Of a stretch of 64,000 bases of DNA, positions 16,305 to 25,066 are shown in pieces; position 1 is the stretch's first letter, and every line of letters starts with the position of its first letter. The stretch is taken from positions 2,604,001-2,668,000 of the forward strand of contig NZ_CP097289.1 in NCBI RefSeq assembly GCF_023498005.1. Direction: 5' to 3'. The translations under genes were made by a program, and so were the position numbers. The notes beneath the pieces were generated by a model. That model worked only from the letters and a program-made list of their open reading frames with translations, had not been told where the DNA came from and did not search any database. This stretch comes from Streptomyces durmitorensis (lineage in GTDB: Bacteria; Actinomycetota; Actinomycetes; Streptomycetales; Streptomycetaceae).

Positions 16305-16907
16305 GTGCCGACCGGGGTGCACCTTCGCGACGCGCGGCAGCAATTGTTCGACGCCGCCGAGCGCCTGCTCCTGCGGGACGGTCCGAACGGGCTGACCAGC
16401 CGGGCCGTCACCGACGAGGCGGGATGCGCCAAAGGCGTCCTGCACCGGCACTTCGCCGACTTCGACGCCTTCCTCACCGACCTCGTGCTCGACCGGGCCG
16501 CGCAGCTCGATACGCAGGCGGACGCACTGCGCGAGTCCGCGGGCACCGGCACCGTGGCCGCCAACCTCACCGGCGCGCTGACCACCCTGTTCGAGCCGAT
16601 ACCGGTGGCGATCATCCCGCTCATCACCTTCCGGGACGAGCTGCGCGCACGGCTCCGGCAAGCCAGGCCCGGCGGCGGCATCGCGATCCTCGCCCAGGCC
16701 ACGACCGCGATCTCCACCTATCTGACGGACGAGCGCGAACGGGGCCGCATCGCGGCCGACGCCGACATCGACTCCCTCACCCTCTCCCTGGTCGGCGGAG
16801 GACATCTCCTGTTCACGGACCGCGACTCCGGCCCGCCGACGACGACGGTCGTCAACAAGCTCGTGACAGCGGTCATCGCCGACGCCGTGCAACGACGACC
16901 GGCCTAG
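16305..16907 (+). CDS. TetR-family transcriptional regulator
   Basis: 200 residues from GTG 16305, with GAGAGG 8 bases upstream; a longer reading from ATG 16224 would run through the operator and is unlikely. An N-terminal TetR HTH is visible: 'ARQQLFDAAERLLLRDGPNGLTSRAVTDEAGCAKGVLHRHFADFDAFLTDLV'. The C-terminal ligand domain is unremarkable. Divergent from the methyltransferase gene with the inverted repeat between them, so it probably represses that gene and itself. Confidence 0.92.
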   Translation: MPTGVHLRDARQQLFDAAERLLLRDGPNGLTSRAVTDEAGCAKGVLHRHFADFDAFLTDLVLDRAAQLDTQADALRESAGTGTVAANLTGALTTLFEPIPVAIIPLITFRDELRARLRQARPGGGIAILAQATTAISTYLTDERERGRIAADADIDSLTLSLVGGGHLLFTDRDSGPPTTTVVNKLVTAVIADAVQRRPA

Positions 16908-17028
16908 CGACCTCTGAGGTGCCCGCCGGCCGAGGCCCCCCAGGACGCTGGTCCGTCCTGTGGCTGGGGCAGTGCAGCCCCGACGCGCGCGGCGGCCGCG
17001 CCCCGCTCGGGCCGTGCGAACGCAGGGG

Positions 17029-17057
17029 TTGCACTATCTCTAGGCACCTGCAAGTAT
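17029..17057 (+). promoter_or_regulatory. Probable promoter of the HTH - membrane protein - MMPL operon
   Basis: TTGCAC (17029-17034), 17-base spacer, AAGTAT (17052-17057). The -10 lies inside a small inverted repeat CAAG-TATTT-CTTG (17051-17063), and GGCAC is repeated at 17043 and 17062, which may be the site for the encoded HTH protein. Confidence 0.5.
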
Positions 17058-17082
17058 TTCTTGGCACGAGCAAGGAGCTGGT

Positions 17083-17433
17083 ATGCGGAGGATGAATGGC
17101 GACCACATGCTGCGGGCTGCGCTGGCGATTGCCAATCCGCACCGGATGCGTGTCGTCGCGGCACTCTCAGGCAAGCGCAGCTACGTGAGCGAGTTGGCCC
17201 GCGAGCTCGGTATCAGCCGCGCCCTGCTGCAGGTGCATCTACGCAAGTTGGAGGCGGCGGAGCTGGTGACGGCTGAGCTACAGCTCTCGGAGGACGGGAA
17301 AGCAATGAAGTACTACGAGGTGACCCAGTTCGCGGTCCTCCTCACCCCGGAGACCATCGCGGACGCCGCCAAGACCCTCACGCTGCCTAGTGATGGATCA
17401 CAGTCCGGACGAAAGGAGTCATCCGATGGATGA
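17083..17433 (+). CDS. ArsR-like winged-helix transcriptional regulator
   Basis: 116 residues from ATG 17083 (AAGGAG 9 bases upstream; a second ATG at 17092 is possible). Winged helix: 'HRMRVVAALSGKRSYVSELARELGISRALLQVHLRKLEAAELVTAELQLSEDGKAMKYYEV' matches the ArsR/HTH_20 fold (recognition helix 'SRALLQVHLRKL'). There is no Cys pair for metal sensing. It overlaps the next gene by 8 bases and is the first gene of a three-gene unit ending in an MMPL transporter, so it probably senses the condition that calls for that transporter. An inverted repeat over its promoter suggests autoregulation. Confidence 0.88.
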   Translation: MRRMNGDHMLRAALAIANPHRMRVVAALSGKRSYVSELARELGISRALLQVHLRKLEAAELVTAELQLSEDGKAMKYYEVTQFAVLLTPETIADAAKTLTLPSDGSQSGRKESSDG

Positions 17434-17698
17434 CGAGTACCAGTGGCAGGCCGTAGCCGCGATCATCGGCGTCTTCATTCTGGTCACGTCCGTGATCGTG
17501 GTCCTCATCTGGACGCGTACCACGACCACTCGCGCCAAGGCGGTCCTGTCCCGCGAGGCGGACTACCGCGATCTGTCCGAAGCAGGCGCGAAGACGCAGC
17601 AGACGCTGCTACGCCAGCTGGAGACCGTCAACTCACGGCTTGAGGACGTGCAGAACCGCTTGGACGGGGTTGAACGGATCCTCAAAGAGACCGAATAG
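17426..17698 (+). CDS. Small single-pass membrane protein with coiled coil
   Basis: 90 residues from ATG 17426 (AAAGGAG 8 bases upstream), overlapping the stop of the HTH gene. One transmembrane segment at about 9-30 ('VAAIIGVFILVTSVIVVLIW') is followed by a Thr/Arg stop-transfer sequence. A cytoplasmic heptad-rich tail ('QQTLLRQLETVNSRLEDVQNRLDGVERIL') should form a coiled coil. No catalytic motif. Position between an ArsR-like regulator and an MMPL transporter suggests an accessory or scaffold subunit. I do not recognise a named family beyond this architecture. Confidence 0.82.
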   Translation: MDDEYQWQAVAAIIGVFILVTSVIVVLIWTRTTTTRAKAVLSREADYRDLSEAGAKTQQTLLRQLETVNSRLEDVQNRLDGVERILKETE

Positions 17699-17726
17699 GC
17701 ATCTCGAAGCACCACCACAGAACAAC

Positions 17727-17760
17727 CCTGGGCCGACGAGCGGCAACTCGTCGACCCAGG
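17727..17760 (+). repeat. Stem-loop between the small membrane protein and MMPL genes
   Basis: CCTGGG-cc-GACGAG (17727-17740), 6-nt loop, CTCGTC-ga-CCCAGG (17747-17760): two 6-bp stems around a 2x2 internal loop. It could reduce read-through into, or separate the stability of, the MMPL gene. Confidence 0.6.
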
Positions 17761-17833
17761 CACAGAAGAGCGCTCCATCTCGCCGATGGCGAGTTTTCGC
17801 AGGTACACACTCCTTGAGGAAGGACTACACGTC

Positions 17834-20119
17834 ATGCCGGGCATTGGCAAGTCGAGTCCCGACGAGACGGTGGACGGCCATCGCGGCACCCTCGTCCAAC
17901 GCATTACCGCCTGGTCGGTACGACATCGCAAGGTGGCCATCGCAGGATGGTTCGCCCTGATCGTTGTCGCCATCGTGGTCAGCGGCCTGGTAAAGGGCGA
18001 CGAGGCCCTGACGACCGACCCCGGGGAGTCCGGACGGGCCCAGGATGTGCTGCGATCGCAGCAGACCGACGAGCCCGTCCAGGAGAACGTGCTGATCCAG
18101 CCGCACGAGGCCGACAGCAAGAGCCGGTTCTCCTCGCCGGAGGTCCAGGCCGCGGTCAACGACCTGTTGAAGACGCTGAAGGGCGAGTCCGAGTCGGTCA
18201 GCGACATCAGCTCGCCGCTGGACAAGGGCAACGAGAACCTCCTCTCCGAGGACGGCCGCTCCGGTCTTGTCACCTTCAAGCTCAACGGCCCTGACGAGGA
18301 GTTGGGCCTGCACTCGGAGACGGCGTACAACGCCATCCTCGACGTCCAGGATCGCCATGAGGACGTCTGGGTGGGCGAGGCCGGCGACATGAGCACGCAG
18401 GCCGCGGTCGACAACGCCTACGACGACGACTTCCAGCGTTCCGAGATCATCTCGCTCCCGCTGACGCTGGTCATCCTCATCATCGTGTTCGGCGCGTTGA
18501 TCGCGGCGAGCGTGCCGCTGCTGCTCTCGGTCACGGCCGTGCTCGCCGCACTCGGCTTCCTCCAGGCGCTCGGCCATGTGATCCCCATCAACAGCACCGT
18601 CTCCTCCGTGGTGCTCCTGATCGGCATGGCCGTCGGCATCGACTACTCGCTGTTCTATCTGCGCCGCGAACGTGAGGAACGGCAACGGGGCCGCGACTTC
18701 AAGGAAGCCCTGCAGGTGACCGCAAGGACCTCCGGGCACGCCGTCGTCATCTCGGGCATCACCGTGATGCTCTGCCTGTCCGGCCTGTACCTGACCGGGA
18801 TGGACGTCTTCCGCGGGCTCGCCATCGGCACCACCATCGTCGTCGGCCTGACCGTGATCGGCTCCGTGACCGTGCTCCCGGCCCTCCTCTCCGTACTGGG
18901 CCACCGCGTGGACAAGGGCCGGATCCCCTGGCTGGGCCGCCGTCGGACCGCTGCGGCGGAGTCCAAGGTGTGGGCCAGGATCGCCCGGGCCGTGGTGCAC
19001 CGTCCGCTGGTGTGGGGCGGCGCCGCACTGCTCGCGCTGCTCGTGGTCGCGTTCCCGGCGCTGGACATGCGCCTCCAGGACCCGTCCGTCACGGACAGCC
19101 TGCCGAACGCCAATGCCACCGTCGAGACAGTGGCCCGTATGGACAAGGCCTTCCCCGGTGACCCGTCGCCGGCGCGACTCGTCGTCTGGGGTGACAAAGC
19201 GGACGACCCGGCCGTGGGCCAGGCCGTCGAGTCACTGCGCGAGCGGGCCGCCGAGACCGACGGCCAGATCGGCACCAAGATCACGAGCGACAAGGTCGGC
19301 GACGTGGTCGTGGTGAAGGTACCGCTGGCCGGCTCGGGGACCGACGACACGTCGAACGCCGCTCTGGAAACCCTCCGCGAGGATCTCCTGCCCGACACCC
19401 TGGGCAAGGTCGACGGCATCGAGTTCGCGGTGAACGGTCAGACGGCCCAGCCGTACGACTTCACCAAGACGCTCCGGGACACCACGCCCATCGTCTTCAC
19501 ATTCGTGCTCGCCGTGGCCTTCATCCTCCTGCTCGTCTCCTTCCGCTCGCTGGCCGTGCCGATCATCTCGATCGTCCTCAACCTGCTGTCGATCACTGCC
19601 GCTTACGGCGCCGTCACCTGGGTCTTCCAGGACGGCAACCTCAGCTCGCTGCTCGACTTCACCGCATACGGCGGCGTGACCAGCTGGCTGCCGCTGTTCA
19701 TGTTCGTGCTGCTCTTCGGCCTGAGCATGGACTACCACATCTTCATTCTGAGCCGGATCCGTGAACGGCGGCTGGCGGGCGAGGATCCGAACTCCGCCGT
19801 CATCAGCGGCATCTCCACCAGCGCCGGAGTGGTGAGCAGCGCGGCCGTCATCATGGTCGCCGTCTTCAGCATCTTCGTCACGCTGTCGGCCATCGAGTAC
19901 AAGATGCTCGGCGTCGGGATGTCGCTGGCGATCATCATCGACGCCACCCTGGTCCGGGGTGTGCTGCTTCCCGCGGTCATGGCTCTGCTGGGCAAGAACA
20001 CCTGGGCCCTCCCGCAGTGGCTGCAATGGCTTCCGGGGGGCAAGGCAGAAGCGGCGGCCTCGGAGCGGACGCCCGCTGCCGAACCCACGGAGCCCGCGAT
20101 CGCGGTGCAGCGCAGCTAG
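17834..20119 (+). CDS. MMPL-family (RND superfamily) membrane transporter
   Basis: 761 residues from ATG 17834, preceded by AGGAAGGA; an in-frame ATG 48 bases earlier lacks a ribosome site. The family plan is clear: TM1 'VAIAGWFALIVVAIVVSGLV', a first extracytoplasmic domain, a block of five TMs ('IISLPLTLVILIIVFGALIAASVPLLLS', then 'GMAVGIDYSLFYLRREREER', the conserved Asp-Tyr motif of proton relay), a second block mirrored in the C-terminal half ('FGLSMDYHIFILSRIRER'), and a Pro/Ala-rich tail. MMPL proteins export lipids or hydrophobic small molecules using the proton gradient. It is last in the HTH-membrane protein-MMPL unit and is followed by a strong hairpin terminator. Confidence 0.95.
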   Translation: MPGIGKSSPDETVDGHRGTLVQRITAWSVRHRKVAIAGWFALIVVAIVVSGLVKGDEALTTDPGESGRAQDVLRSQQTDEPVQENVLIQPHEADSKSRFSSPEVQAAVNDLLKTLKGESESVSDISSPLDKGNENLLSEDGRSGLVTFKLNGPDEELGLHSETAYNAILDVQDRHEDVWVGEAGDMSTQAAVDNAYDDDFQRSEIISLPLTLVILIIVFGALIAASVPLLLSVTAVLAALGFLQALGHVIPINSTVSSVVLLIGMAVGIDYSLFYLRREREERQRGRDFKEALQVTARTSGHAVVISGITVMLCLSGLYLTGMDVFRGLAIGTTIVVGLTVIGSVTVLPALLSVLGHRVDKGRIPWLGRRRTAAAESKVWARIARAVVHRPLVWGGAALLALLVVAFPALDMRLQDPSVTDSLPNANATVETVARMDKAFPGDPSPARLVVWGDKADDPAVGQAVESLRERAAETDGQIGTKITSDKVGDVVVVKVPLAGSGTDDTSNAALETLREDLLPDTLGKVDGIEFAVNGQTAQPYDFTKTLRDTTPIVFTFVLAVAFILLLVSFRSLAVPIISIVLNLLSITAAYGAVTWVFQDGNLSSLLDFTAYGGVTSWLPLFMFVLLFGLSMDYHIFILSRIRERRLAGEDPNSAVISGISTSAGVVSSAAVIMVAVFSIFVTLSAIEYKMLGVGMSLAIIIDATLVRGVLLPAVMALLGKNTWALPQWLQWLPGGKAEAAASERTPAAEPTEPAIAVQRS

Positions 20120-20161
20120 AACGCATCCACGAGTGCGCCACCTGCCGAGGACGAACCGGCA

Positions 20162-20188
20162 TCCGGACGAGCCCACCGCTCGTCCGGA
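20162..20188 (+). terminator. Hairpin terminator after the MMPL gene
   Basis: CCGGACGAGC (20163-20172) and GCTCGTCCGG (20178-20187) form a perfect 10-bp stem (11 with flanking T-A) and a 5-nt loop, 43 bases after the MMPL stop. Confidence 0.75.
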
Positions 20189-20274
20189 CCGCCGGGTCAG
20201 GAGCCTCGTACGAGTCAGTTCCCGCCCTCTACGACGCCTCTCGGCCGACACGGCCGAGCAGCGGGGAGGCAATG

Positions 20275-20982
20275 ATGGGCTTTTCCGTCGCGACCCTCCA
20301 CGACCACCTGGCCGCGCAGCCGGTAGCGCTTCTGGCTCTGCTGCTGTGCGCCGCCATGGTCGGGGAGACGTTGATCTTCGTAGGGCTCATGGTGCCGGGC
20401 GACTCGCTCACCGTGCTGTCCGGCACCCTTTCGACGAATCCAGGCAGTTTCCTGTACGTCGTGGCGGCGGCCACCCTCGGGTCGGTCATCGGCGAGATGG
20501 TCGGCTACGGAATCGGTCGCCGGCTGGGGCGTCGCGTCTCGGACTCCCTCTGCAGCCGGGTCTCGAAGCCTCGGCACTGGCAGCGGGCCAAGGCGTTCCT
20601 CGGCGAAGGGCAGCGGTGGCAGGCGCTGGTGTGGATCAGGTTCGTCCCGGTGGTACACACGCTGGCACCGCTGGCGGCCGGCGCATCCGGCAAGTCGTTC
20701 CGGTGGTTCCTCAGTTGGTCGGTGGTGAGCTCGCTGCTCTGGTCCACTCTCTACACCGGGCTGGGTGCCGCGGCCCGGGCCTCCTCCGAGCGTGCGGCAC
20801 CCTGGATGCCGCTCGTCACGCTGCTGGTTCCGGTGGTGGCGATCGGCGGCGCGGCCATCCACCGGATCGTACGGCGACGCGTCAAGCGGCACGATGTGTG
20901 CGAGTTCGCCGCCCTGCCCCGGACCACCGGGGCCGTCAAGGCACAGATGGTGCGGGCATCAGGAGGTCGACATTTCCTCTGA
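20275..20982 (+). CDS. DedA/SNARE-associated family membrane protein
   Basis: 235 residues. GGGGAGG ends 5 bases before ATG 20275; the adjacent ATG 20272 is an alternative. DedA (VTT) features: 'MVGETLIFVGLMVPGDSLTVLSGTL', 'ATLGSVIGEMVGYGIGRRLGRRV', 'RFVPVVHTLAPLAAGASGKSFRWFLSW'. The conserved acidic residue and the Arg in 'WIRFVP' fit the family proposed to flip phospholipids or undecaprenyl phosphate. A C-terminal TM and a basic tail follow. Its last 47 bases overlap the convergent SARP gene, so it marks the left edge of the biosynthetic cluster rather than belonging to it. Confidence 0.9.
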   Translation: MGFSVATLHDHLAAQPVALLALLLCAAMVGETLIFVGLMVPGDSLTVLSGTLSTNPGSFLYVVAAATLGSVIGEMVGYGIGRRLGRRVSDSLCSRVSKPRHWQRAKAFLGEGQRWQALVWIRFVPVVHTLAPLAAGASGKSFRWFLSWSVVSSLLWSTLYTGLGAAARASSERAAPWMPLVTLLVPVVAIGGAAIHRIVRRRVKRHDVCEFAALPRTTGAVKAQMVRASGGRHFL

Positions 20983-21697
20983 GCACAGCAAGGTAGGTGT
21001 TGTTGAGTGTGTCCCCGGGGGCTACGCCCAGTTCGTCGGCGAGATAGCGGCGGGCCGCATGGAACATGTCGATCGCCTCGCTCTGCCGGTCACATCGGTA
21101 GAGGGCGATCATGAGCTGGGAACGGAGCTTCTCCCGCGTCGGGTACTCCGAGACGAGAGCCGTCAGTTCAGGGATGATGCTCCGATGGCGGCCCAGGCCG
21201 AGATCGGCCTCGATCCGGCTCTCGTGAGCCGCGTTTCTGAGCTCGTCGAGCCTGGGTCTCTCGGCATCCTCGAGGTAGCTCGTCACATTGGTGAGTGCGG
21301 ACCCCCGCCACAAGTTGAGGGCGCGCCGCAGGGACTCAGCAGCCGCAGCATAGTTTCCACGGGACAGTTCGCCCTGGCCGATCCGGCAGAGCTCCTCGAA
21401 CTCCACGACGTCGAGCCGGGACCCATTCATTCTGAGCAGGTACCCCGAACCCTTCCGTTCCACTTGAACATCATGGCCGAGCGCTTTACGCAGCCTTGAA
21501 ATATATGTGTAGATCTGGGCGCTTCGCGTGGCCGGAGGCTGCGCGCCCCAAAGTAAGTAGCTCATGCGGTCGCTCCCGACAAGCCTCTCCCTGGCAAGGA
21601 GAAGCGACGCGAGGACGGTGGAGATCTTCGATCCGGAAATGATCACTTCGCAGTCACGGCCATTCGCCTGCACTGGACCGAGGAGCTTGAATTCCAC
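20936..21697 (-). CDS. SARP-family transcriptional activator (cluster-situated regulator) with a TTA codon
   Basis: 253 residues from GTG 21697 (AGGGAG 5 bases upstream). OmpR-like winged helix at about 1-95 ('MEFKLLGPVQANGRD', 'SGSKISTVLASLLLARERLVGSDRMSYLLWG', 'TYISRLRKALGHDVQVERKGSGYLL'), then a bacterial transcriptional activation domain at about 100-245 ('DVVEFEELCRIGQGELSRGNYAAAAESLRRALNLWRG', 'AIDMFHAARRYLADELGVAPGDTL'). This is the AfsR/DnrI/RedD domain order at the short length typical of pathway-specific SARPs. Codon 48 is TTA, so translation should depend on the bldA tRNA. It is the last minus-strand gene after the biosynthetic run, which it probably activates. Confidence 0.95.
   Translation of the reverse strand: MEFKLLGPVQANGRDCEVIISGSKISTVLASLLLARERLVGSDRMSYLLWGAQPPATRSAQIYTYISRLRKALGHDVQVERKGSGYLLRMNGSRLDVVEFEELCRIGQGELSRGNYAAAAESLRRALNLWRGSALTNVTSYLEDAERPRLDELRNAAHESRIEADLGLGRHRSIIPELTALVSEYPTREKLRSQLMIALYRCDRQSEAIDMFHAARRYLADELGVAPGDTLNNTYLAVLRGNVDLLMPAPSVP
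21554..21556 (-). promoter_or_regulatory. Rare TTA leucine codon (codon 48) in the SARP gene
   Basis: Read on the minus strand as TAC TTA CTT TGG ('YLLW'). In Streptomyces TTA is read only by the bldA tRNA, giving developmental control. Confidence 0.9.
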
Positions 21698-22043
21698 TTT
21701 CTCTCCCTGAGATCAATGGAGCGCCTCGGGGCTTGGCGTGGGTCGCAGGCATGAAAGGGGCGTCGGCATCATCACGACTCGCCCGTCCCACCGTCCGACA
21801 GCACGCCGGCCGACACGATCGGCGCGCCTTGAAAACAGACCGCCAAGGAACCATCAAAAAGCTCCGCCAGCGGTATGCACGATTCCCCCGCGCTTCCGGC
21901 TTAGCCAAAAACCTACGAGACGTTCGACGATACCCGCTCAAACTCTCGCTTCAAATCGAACACCGAACATCCAAAGTGTAACGGCGCACAGTCCACACCG
22001 TCAACACAAAACAATTGCAAACCGAACCACCCATGCGGCACTT
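21698..22043 (-). other. Intergenic region of about 345 bases upstream of the SARP gene
   Basis: No gene seen. Its base composition is less GC-rich than the rest of the window. It must hold the SARP promoter (minus strand) and the end of the biosynthetic operon. On the minus strand at about 21921-21960 TCGA is found at two sites 32 bases apart, with weak 11-bp phasing between them, which could be a SARP-type binding site but is not convincing by eye. I see no strong hairpin terminator. Confidence 0.4.
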
Positions 22044-22976
22044 TCATTTCACCTCCCCGATGACCACGCATGAGATGGTGACGCGGGCGTCGAGCGCACG
22101 CTGCTCGGAATATCCGGACATAGGGAACGCATACGTCTTCGTCGGAATAATCCCGTTCGAGGAGACAAATCCAAAGAAGTCATCCGGGGTGTTCCACAAG
22201 CGAATGTGGTCCGGTGCCGGACTATTCACTGGAACGTTGATGAAGATCTCGGCCCCCGGCCGCATGACGCCGGTGAGCGAGCGCAGCACCTCCCCCGGGT
22301 CGTCCACGTGCTCCAGCAATTCGCTGGCCACGACGCGGTCGAACCCGTCGTTGCCGAGCACCCCGTCCTGAATGTTGTGCAGCGCGAGATCGACGCCGTG
22401 CACGCCCATTTCAGCCAGATTTCGCCGCGTGTAGTGGAGACTTCCGGGGCTGATGTCCCAGCCGGTGAGCGCCTGAGTGGCATGTCGGGCGGCAAGGGCC
22501 AGAAACAGGCCATGTCCCGGTCCGACCTCCAGGAGCCGGCTTCCCGCAGCACAGCGGGACAGGAAATCGCGTACGTACACCTGGGAGACGTCGGCGTGAT
22601 TGCGCCACAGGACCTGGGAGAGCAATAGGCCCCGGTGATAGTGATGGATGTCCTCGGAATCATAGAATCCCGACTCCTCCACTTCCCGGACCGATGCGTA
22701 GCGATAGCAACCGTGTCTGCGAAAGTAGAGCTCCTCGTCGAGAAGTCTTCGGCACACCCAGCGATAACTGGCCACTACGTCGGCCATCTCCGGTTCCACG
22801 AGCTTCCATACGAGGCCGGCGATCTCCTCCGTTCCGCGCAGCGCACGCGAGTCGAGGCCTGCCAGACTGCCGGTCAGGAATTTCTCGTGCTCCGGCCACA
22901 AATCGACGACATGCGAGATGATCTTGGCAAGAGACGGGGCGTCCTGTGCGGCGACGGATTCGACAGCGGTAGGCAT
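22044..22976 (-). CDS. Class I SAM-dependent methyltransferase in the NRPS cluster
   Basis: 310 residues. Motif I 'RLLEVGPGHGLFLALA' (about 147-162), motif II 'LTGWDISPGSLHYTRRNL', motif 'DRVVASELLEHVDDPGEVL' and 'PGAEIFINVPVNSPAPDHIRLW'. The N-terminal 140 residues form an extra domain with no motif I recognise. ATG lies one base from the ACP stop, so the two are co-translated. The target could be the acyl chain on ACP, an amino acid side chain or a carboxyl/hydroxyl of the product; sequence alone does not decide. Last biosynthetic gene before the SARP. Confidence 0.87.
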   Translation of the reverse strand: MPTAVESVAAQDAPSLAKIISHVVDLWPEHEKFLTGSLAGLDSRALRGTEEIAGLVWKLVEPEMADVVASYRWVCRRLLDEELYFRRHGCYRYASVREVEESGFYDSEDIHHYHRGLLLSQVLWRNHADVSQVYVRDFLSRCAAGSRLLEVGPGHGLFLALAARHATQALTGWDISPGSLHYTRRNLAEMGVHGVDLALHNIQDGVLGNDGFDRVVASELLEHVDDPGEVLRSLTGVMRPGAEIFINVPVNSPAPDHIRLWNTPDDFFGFVSSNGIIPTKTYAFPMSGYSEQRALDARVTISCVVIGEVK

Positions 22977-22977
22977 C

Positions 22978-23271
22978 TCAGGCGGCCCCTACGCGGCCCG
23001 AAGCGGAATCTGGCGACTCCAGTTGCAGCACAAAATCAGTGAGCGCATCGATGGTCGGATATTCCCAGGGGACATTGGCGTCCAGCTCATGTCCGACTCG
23101 TTCTTCGATTTGAACGAGCAAAGAGGTGGCCCCGATGGAATCAAGGCCGTACGACGACATCGGCTCGGCGGGCTTGATGTCCTCGGGTGCCATGCGCACA
23201 TGGGCGGCGACACACTCGGTCAACCAGGCGGCCAGGGTCTCTCGTGCCAAGGGGTCGGCGGGGGCGGTCAT
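22978..23271 (-). CDS. Acyl carrier protein, partner of the fatty acyl-AMP ligase
   Basis: 97 residues with a phosphopantetheine site 'SYGLDSIGATSLLVQIEERVG' (Ser45). The surrounding 'MSSYGLDSIGA' resembles the carrier domains fused or paired with FAALs and type I PKSs more than primary-metabolism AcpP. GGAG precedes the ATG. It lies 55 bases after the FAAL gene and one base before the methyltransferase. It would receive the acyl group from the FAAL and present it to the N-terminal C domain of an NRPS to start a lipopeptide. Confidence 0.93.
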   Translation of the reverse strand: MTAPADPLARETLAAWLTECVAAHVRMAPEDIKPAEPMSSYGLDSIGATSLLVQIEERVGHELDANVPWEYPTIDALTDFVLQLESPDSASGRVGAA

Positions 23272-23326
23272 TTCGCATCTCCTCGATTAGTCGGACGGGC
23301 GGCGCAGCTGCCGCTCGGCGGCGGAG

Positions 23327-25066
23327 TCAGCCTTGCCAGAGCGGTGCAAGTTCACCGGCCAGATAGCGGCGGCGCATCTCACCGCGCCGTACCTTTCCGC
23401 TGGTGGTGCGGAGGACGGAACCGGGTCTGAGCAGGACGACAGTGCTGTCCGTGCCGAACTCGCGGGCGACGGTCAGCTTCATCGCCTTCCCCAGCGCCTG
23501 GAGCAGGTCGGCGTCGCGCCCGCGCACCTCGTGCACCACGACGACGTGCTCGTCCCCCGGTTCGGCTTCCGAGGGGGACACCCCGAAGGCCGCGCCGACC
23601 TGGCCGAGTTCAGGATGCTGGGTGCGCAGTTCGTGCTCGATGTCATGGGGGTAGAGATTGCGGCCGCGCACGATGAGCAGGTCCTTGATGCGCCCGCTCA
23701 CAAAGATGTCCCCGTCCACGACGATCCCGAGGTCACCGGTGCGCAGCCACCCTCCGTCGCCGTCCGCGAGGGCGGCGTCGAACGTCGTCCGGGACGCTTC
23801 CTTCCGCCGCCAGTACCCCGGCGAGACGCTGGGGCCCCGCAACCAGATCTCGCCGAGGCCGTCCGGGGGCATCGTCCGCCTGGTGACCGGGTCGACGACG
23901 CGCACCTCATAGTCCTCCGCGGGACCGCACCCGACCAGGTTGCGGGCCGGACGTCCCAGCCGGGCCGGCGCGAACTCGCCCTGTTCGAGCAGTTCCGCGT
24001 CGACACTGCGGACGACGGGCCGCCGGTTGGAGACGCCGCTCACATAGACCACGGTCTCGGCCATGCCGTAGCTCGGGCCGAACGACGTCTCCTGGAAGCC
24101 TTGGTCGGCGAAGCGTTTCGCGAAGGCCGTGAGGACCGACGCCTGCACCGGCTCCGAGCCGTTGCCCGCGTACTCCCAGCGCGACAGGTCCAGGCCCGCC
24201 ACCTGCTCGTCGGTGATCTTGCGCTGACACAGGTCGTAGGCGAAGTTGGGGGCATGGGACACCTGGATGCCGAAGGTGTCGATCATGCGCAGCCAGAGGT
24301 GGGGCCGCCGTACGAACGTCATCGGTTGCATCAGATAGCAGGTACCACCGGCCATGAGCGCAGGCAGCAACTGCGCGCTCAGTCCCATGTCGTGGTACAG
24401 GGGGAGCCAGCCGCCGGAACGGTAGCCGGACTGCTGTCCCATGCCTCGCAGGTAGGCCGCGCCGTTGTGCAGCATGTTGCCGTTGGTGATCATGACGCCC
24501 TTGGCGTCGCCGGTGGACCCCGAGGTGTACTGAAGGAGCACGACCGTGCCGTGGTCCGTCTCCACCGCGTCACCGGCTTCCAGGACTCCGGAGTCCTGGT
24601 CCGCGACGTCCGTCGCCATCACGTGGAGGTGGTCGAGGCCATCCTCGGCGCGCCAGGCCCGTACCGTCTCGTAGCCTGACGAATCAGTCAGCACAGTCCG
24701 TACGTCGGCATCTGTCGCGATGGCTCTGAGACGGCGCCGCTGCTGGCTGTACTGTCCGGGCTCCGGTGCGGGTACGGCGATGACACCGGCGTACAGACAA
24801 CCGATGAAGGCGGCCACGAACGGCAGCCCCACCGGGTACAGCAACAGGACCCGGTCACCCGGGCTGGTCCGGCGTCGCAGCCGGGCAGCCACCGCACGAG
24901 CCTCCTCGTCCAGCCTGCCGTACGTCCACGAACTGACGCCGTCGGGACCGTCGAGGTGTGCCACATGGGCGACTGCCTGCTCCTCACGGTTCTCTCGGAC
25001 GCGCCGCCGCAGAAGCGCCGCAACACTCGTCGCAGGGTTCAGCTCATCCACGAATCCACTCCTCAT
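23327..25066 (-). CDS. Fatty acyl-AMP ligase (FAAL) for lipid starter activation
   Basis: 579 residues. Adenylate-forming motifs: P-loop 'LLQYTSGSTGDAKGVMITNGNML' (about 173), 'PLYHDMGLSAQLL', 'SFGPSYGMAETVVYVSG', 'GWLRTGDLGIVVDGDIFVSGRIKDLLIVRGRNLYPHDIE' and the C-terminal Lys in 'SGKVRRGEMRRRYL'. 'LPLYHDMGL' and 'RGRNLYPHDIE' are characteristic of FAALs, which make acyl-AMP and pass the acyl group to a carrier protein rather than to CoA. The ATG overlaps the P450 stop (ATGA). With the adjacent ACP it supplies a fatty acid to the NRPS. Chain length cannot be read from sequence. Confidence 0.95.
   Translation of the reverse strand: MRSGFVDELNPATSVAALLRRRVRENREEQAVAHVAHLDGPDGVSSWTYGRLDEEARAVAARLRRRTSPGDRVLLLYPVGLPFVAAFIGCLYAGVIAVPAPEPGQYSQQRRRLRAIATDADVRTVLTDSSGYETVRAWRAEDGLDHLHVMATDVADQDSGVLEAGDAVETDHGTVVLLQYTSGSTGDAKGVMITNGNMLHNGAAYLRGMGQQSGYRSGGWLPLYHDMGLSAQLLPALMAGGTCYLMQPMTFVRRPHLWLRMIDTFGIQVSHAPNFAYDLCQRKITDEQVAGLDLSRWEYAGNGSEPVQASVLTAFAKRFADQGFQETSFGPSYGMAETVVYVSGVSNRRPVVRSVDAELLEQGEFAPARLGRPARNLVGCGPAEDYEVRVVDPVTRRTMPPDGLGEIWLRGPSVSPGYWRRKEASRTTFDAALADGDGGWLRTGDLGIVVDGDIFVSGRIKDLLIVRGRNLYPHDIEHELRTQHPELGQVGAAFGVSPSEAEPGDEHVVVVHEVRGRDADLLQALGKAMKLTVAREFGTDSTVVLLRPGSVLRTTSGKVRRGEMRRRYLAGELAPLWQG

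Noticed and set aside
21921..21960. TCGA-containing repeats with approximate 11-bp phasing as SARP binding sites
   Set aside because: Only two clear TCGA elements, and the intermediate ones are degenerate; not enough to call.
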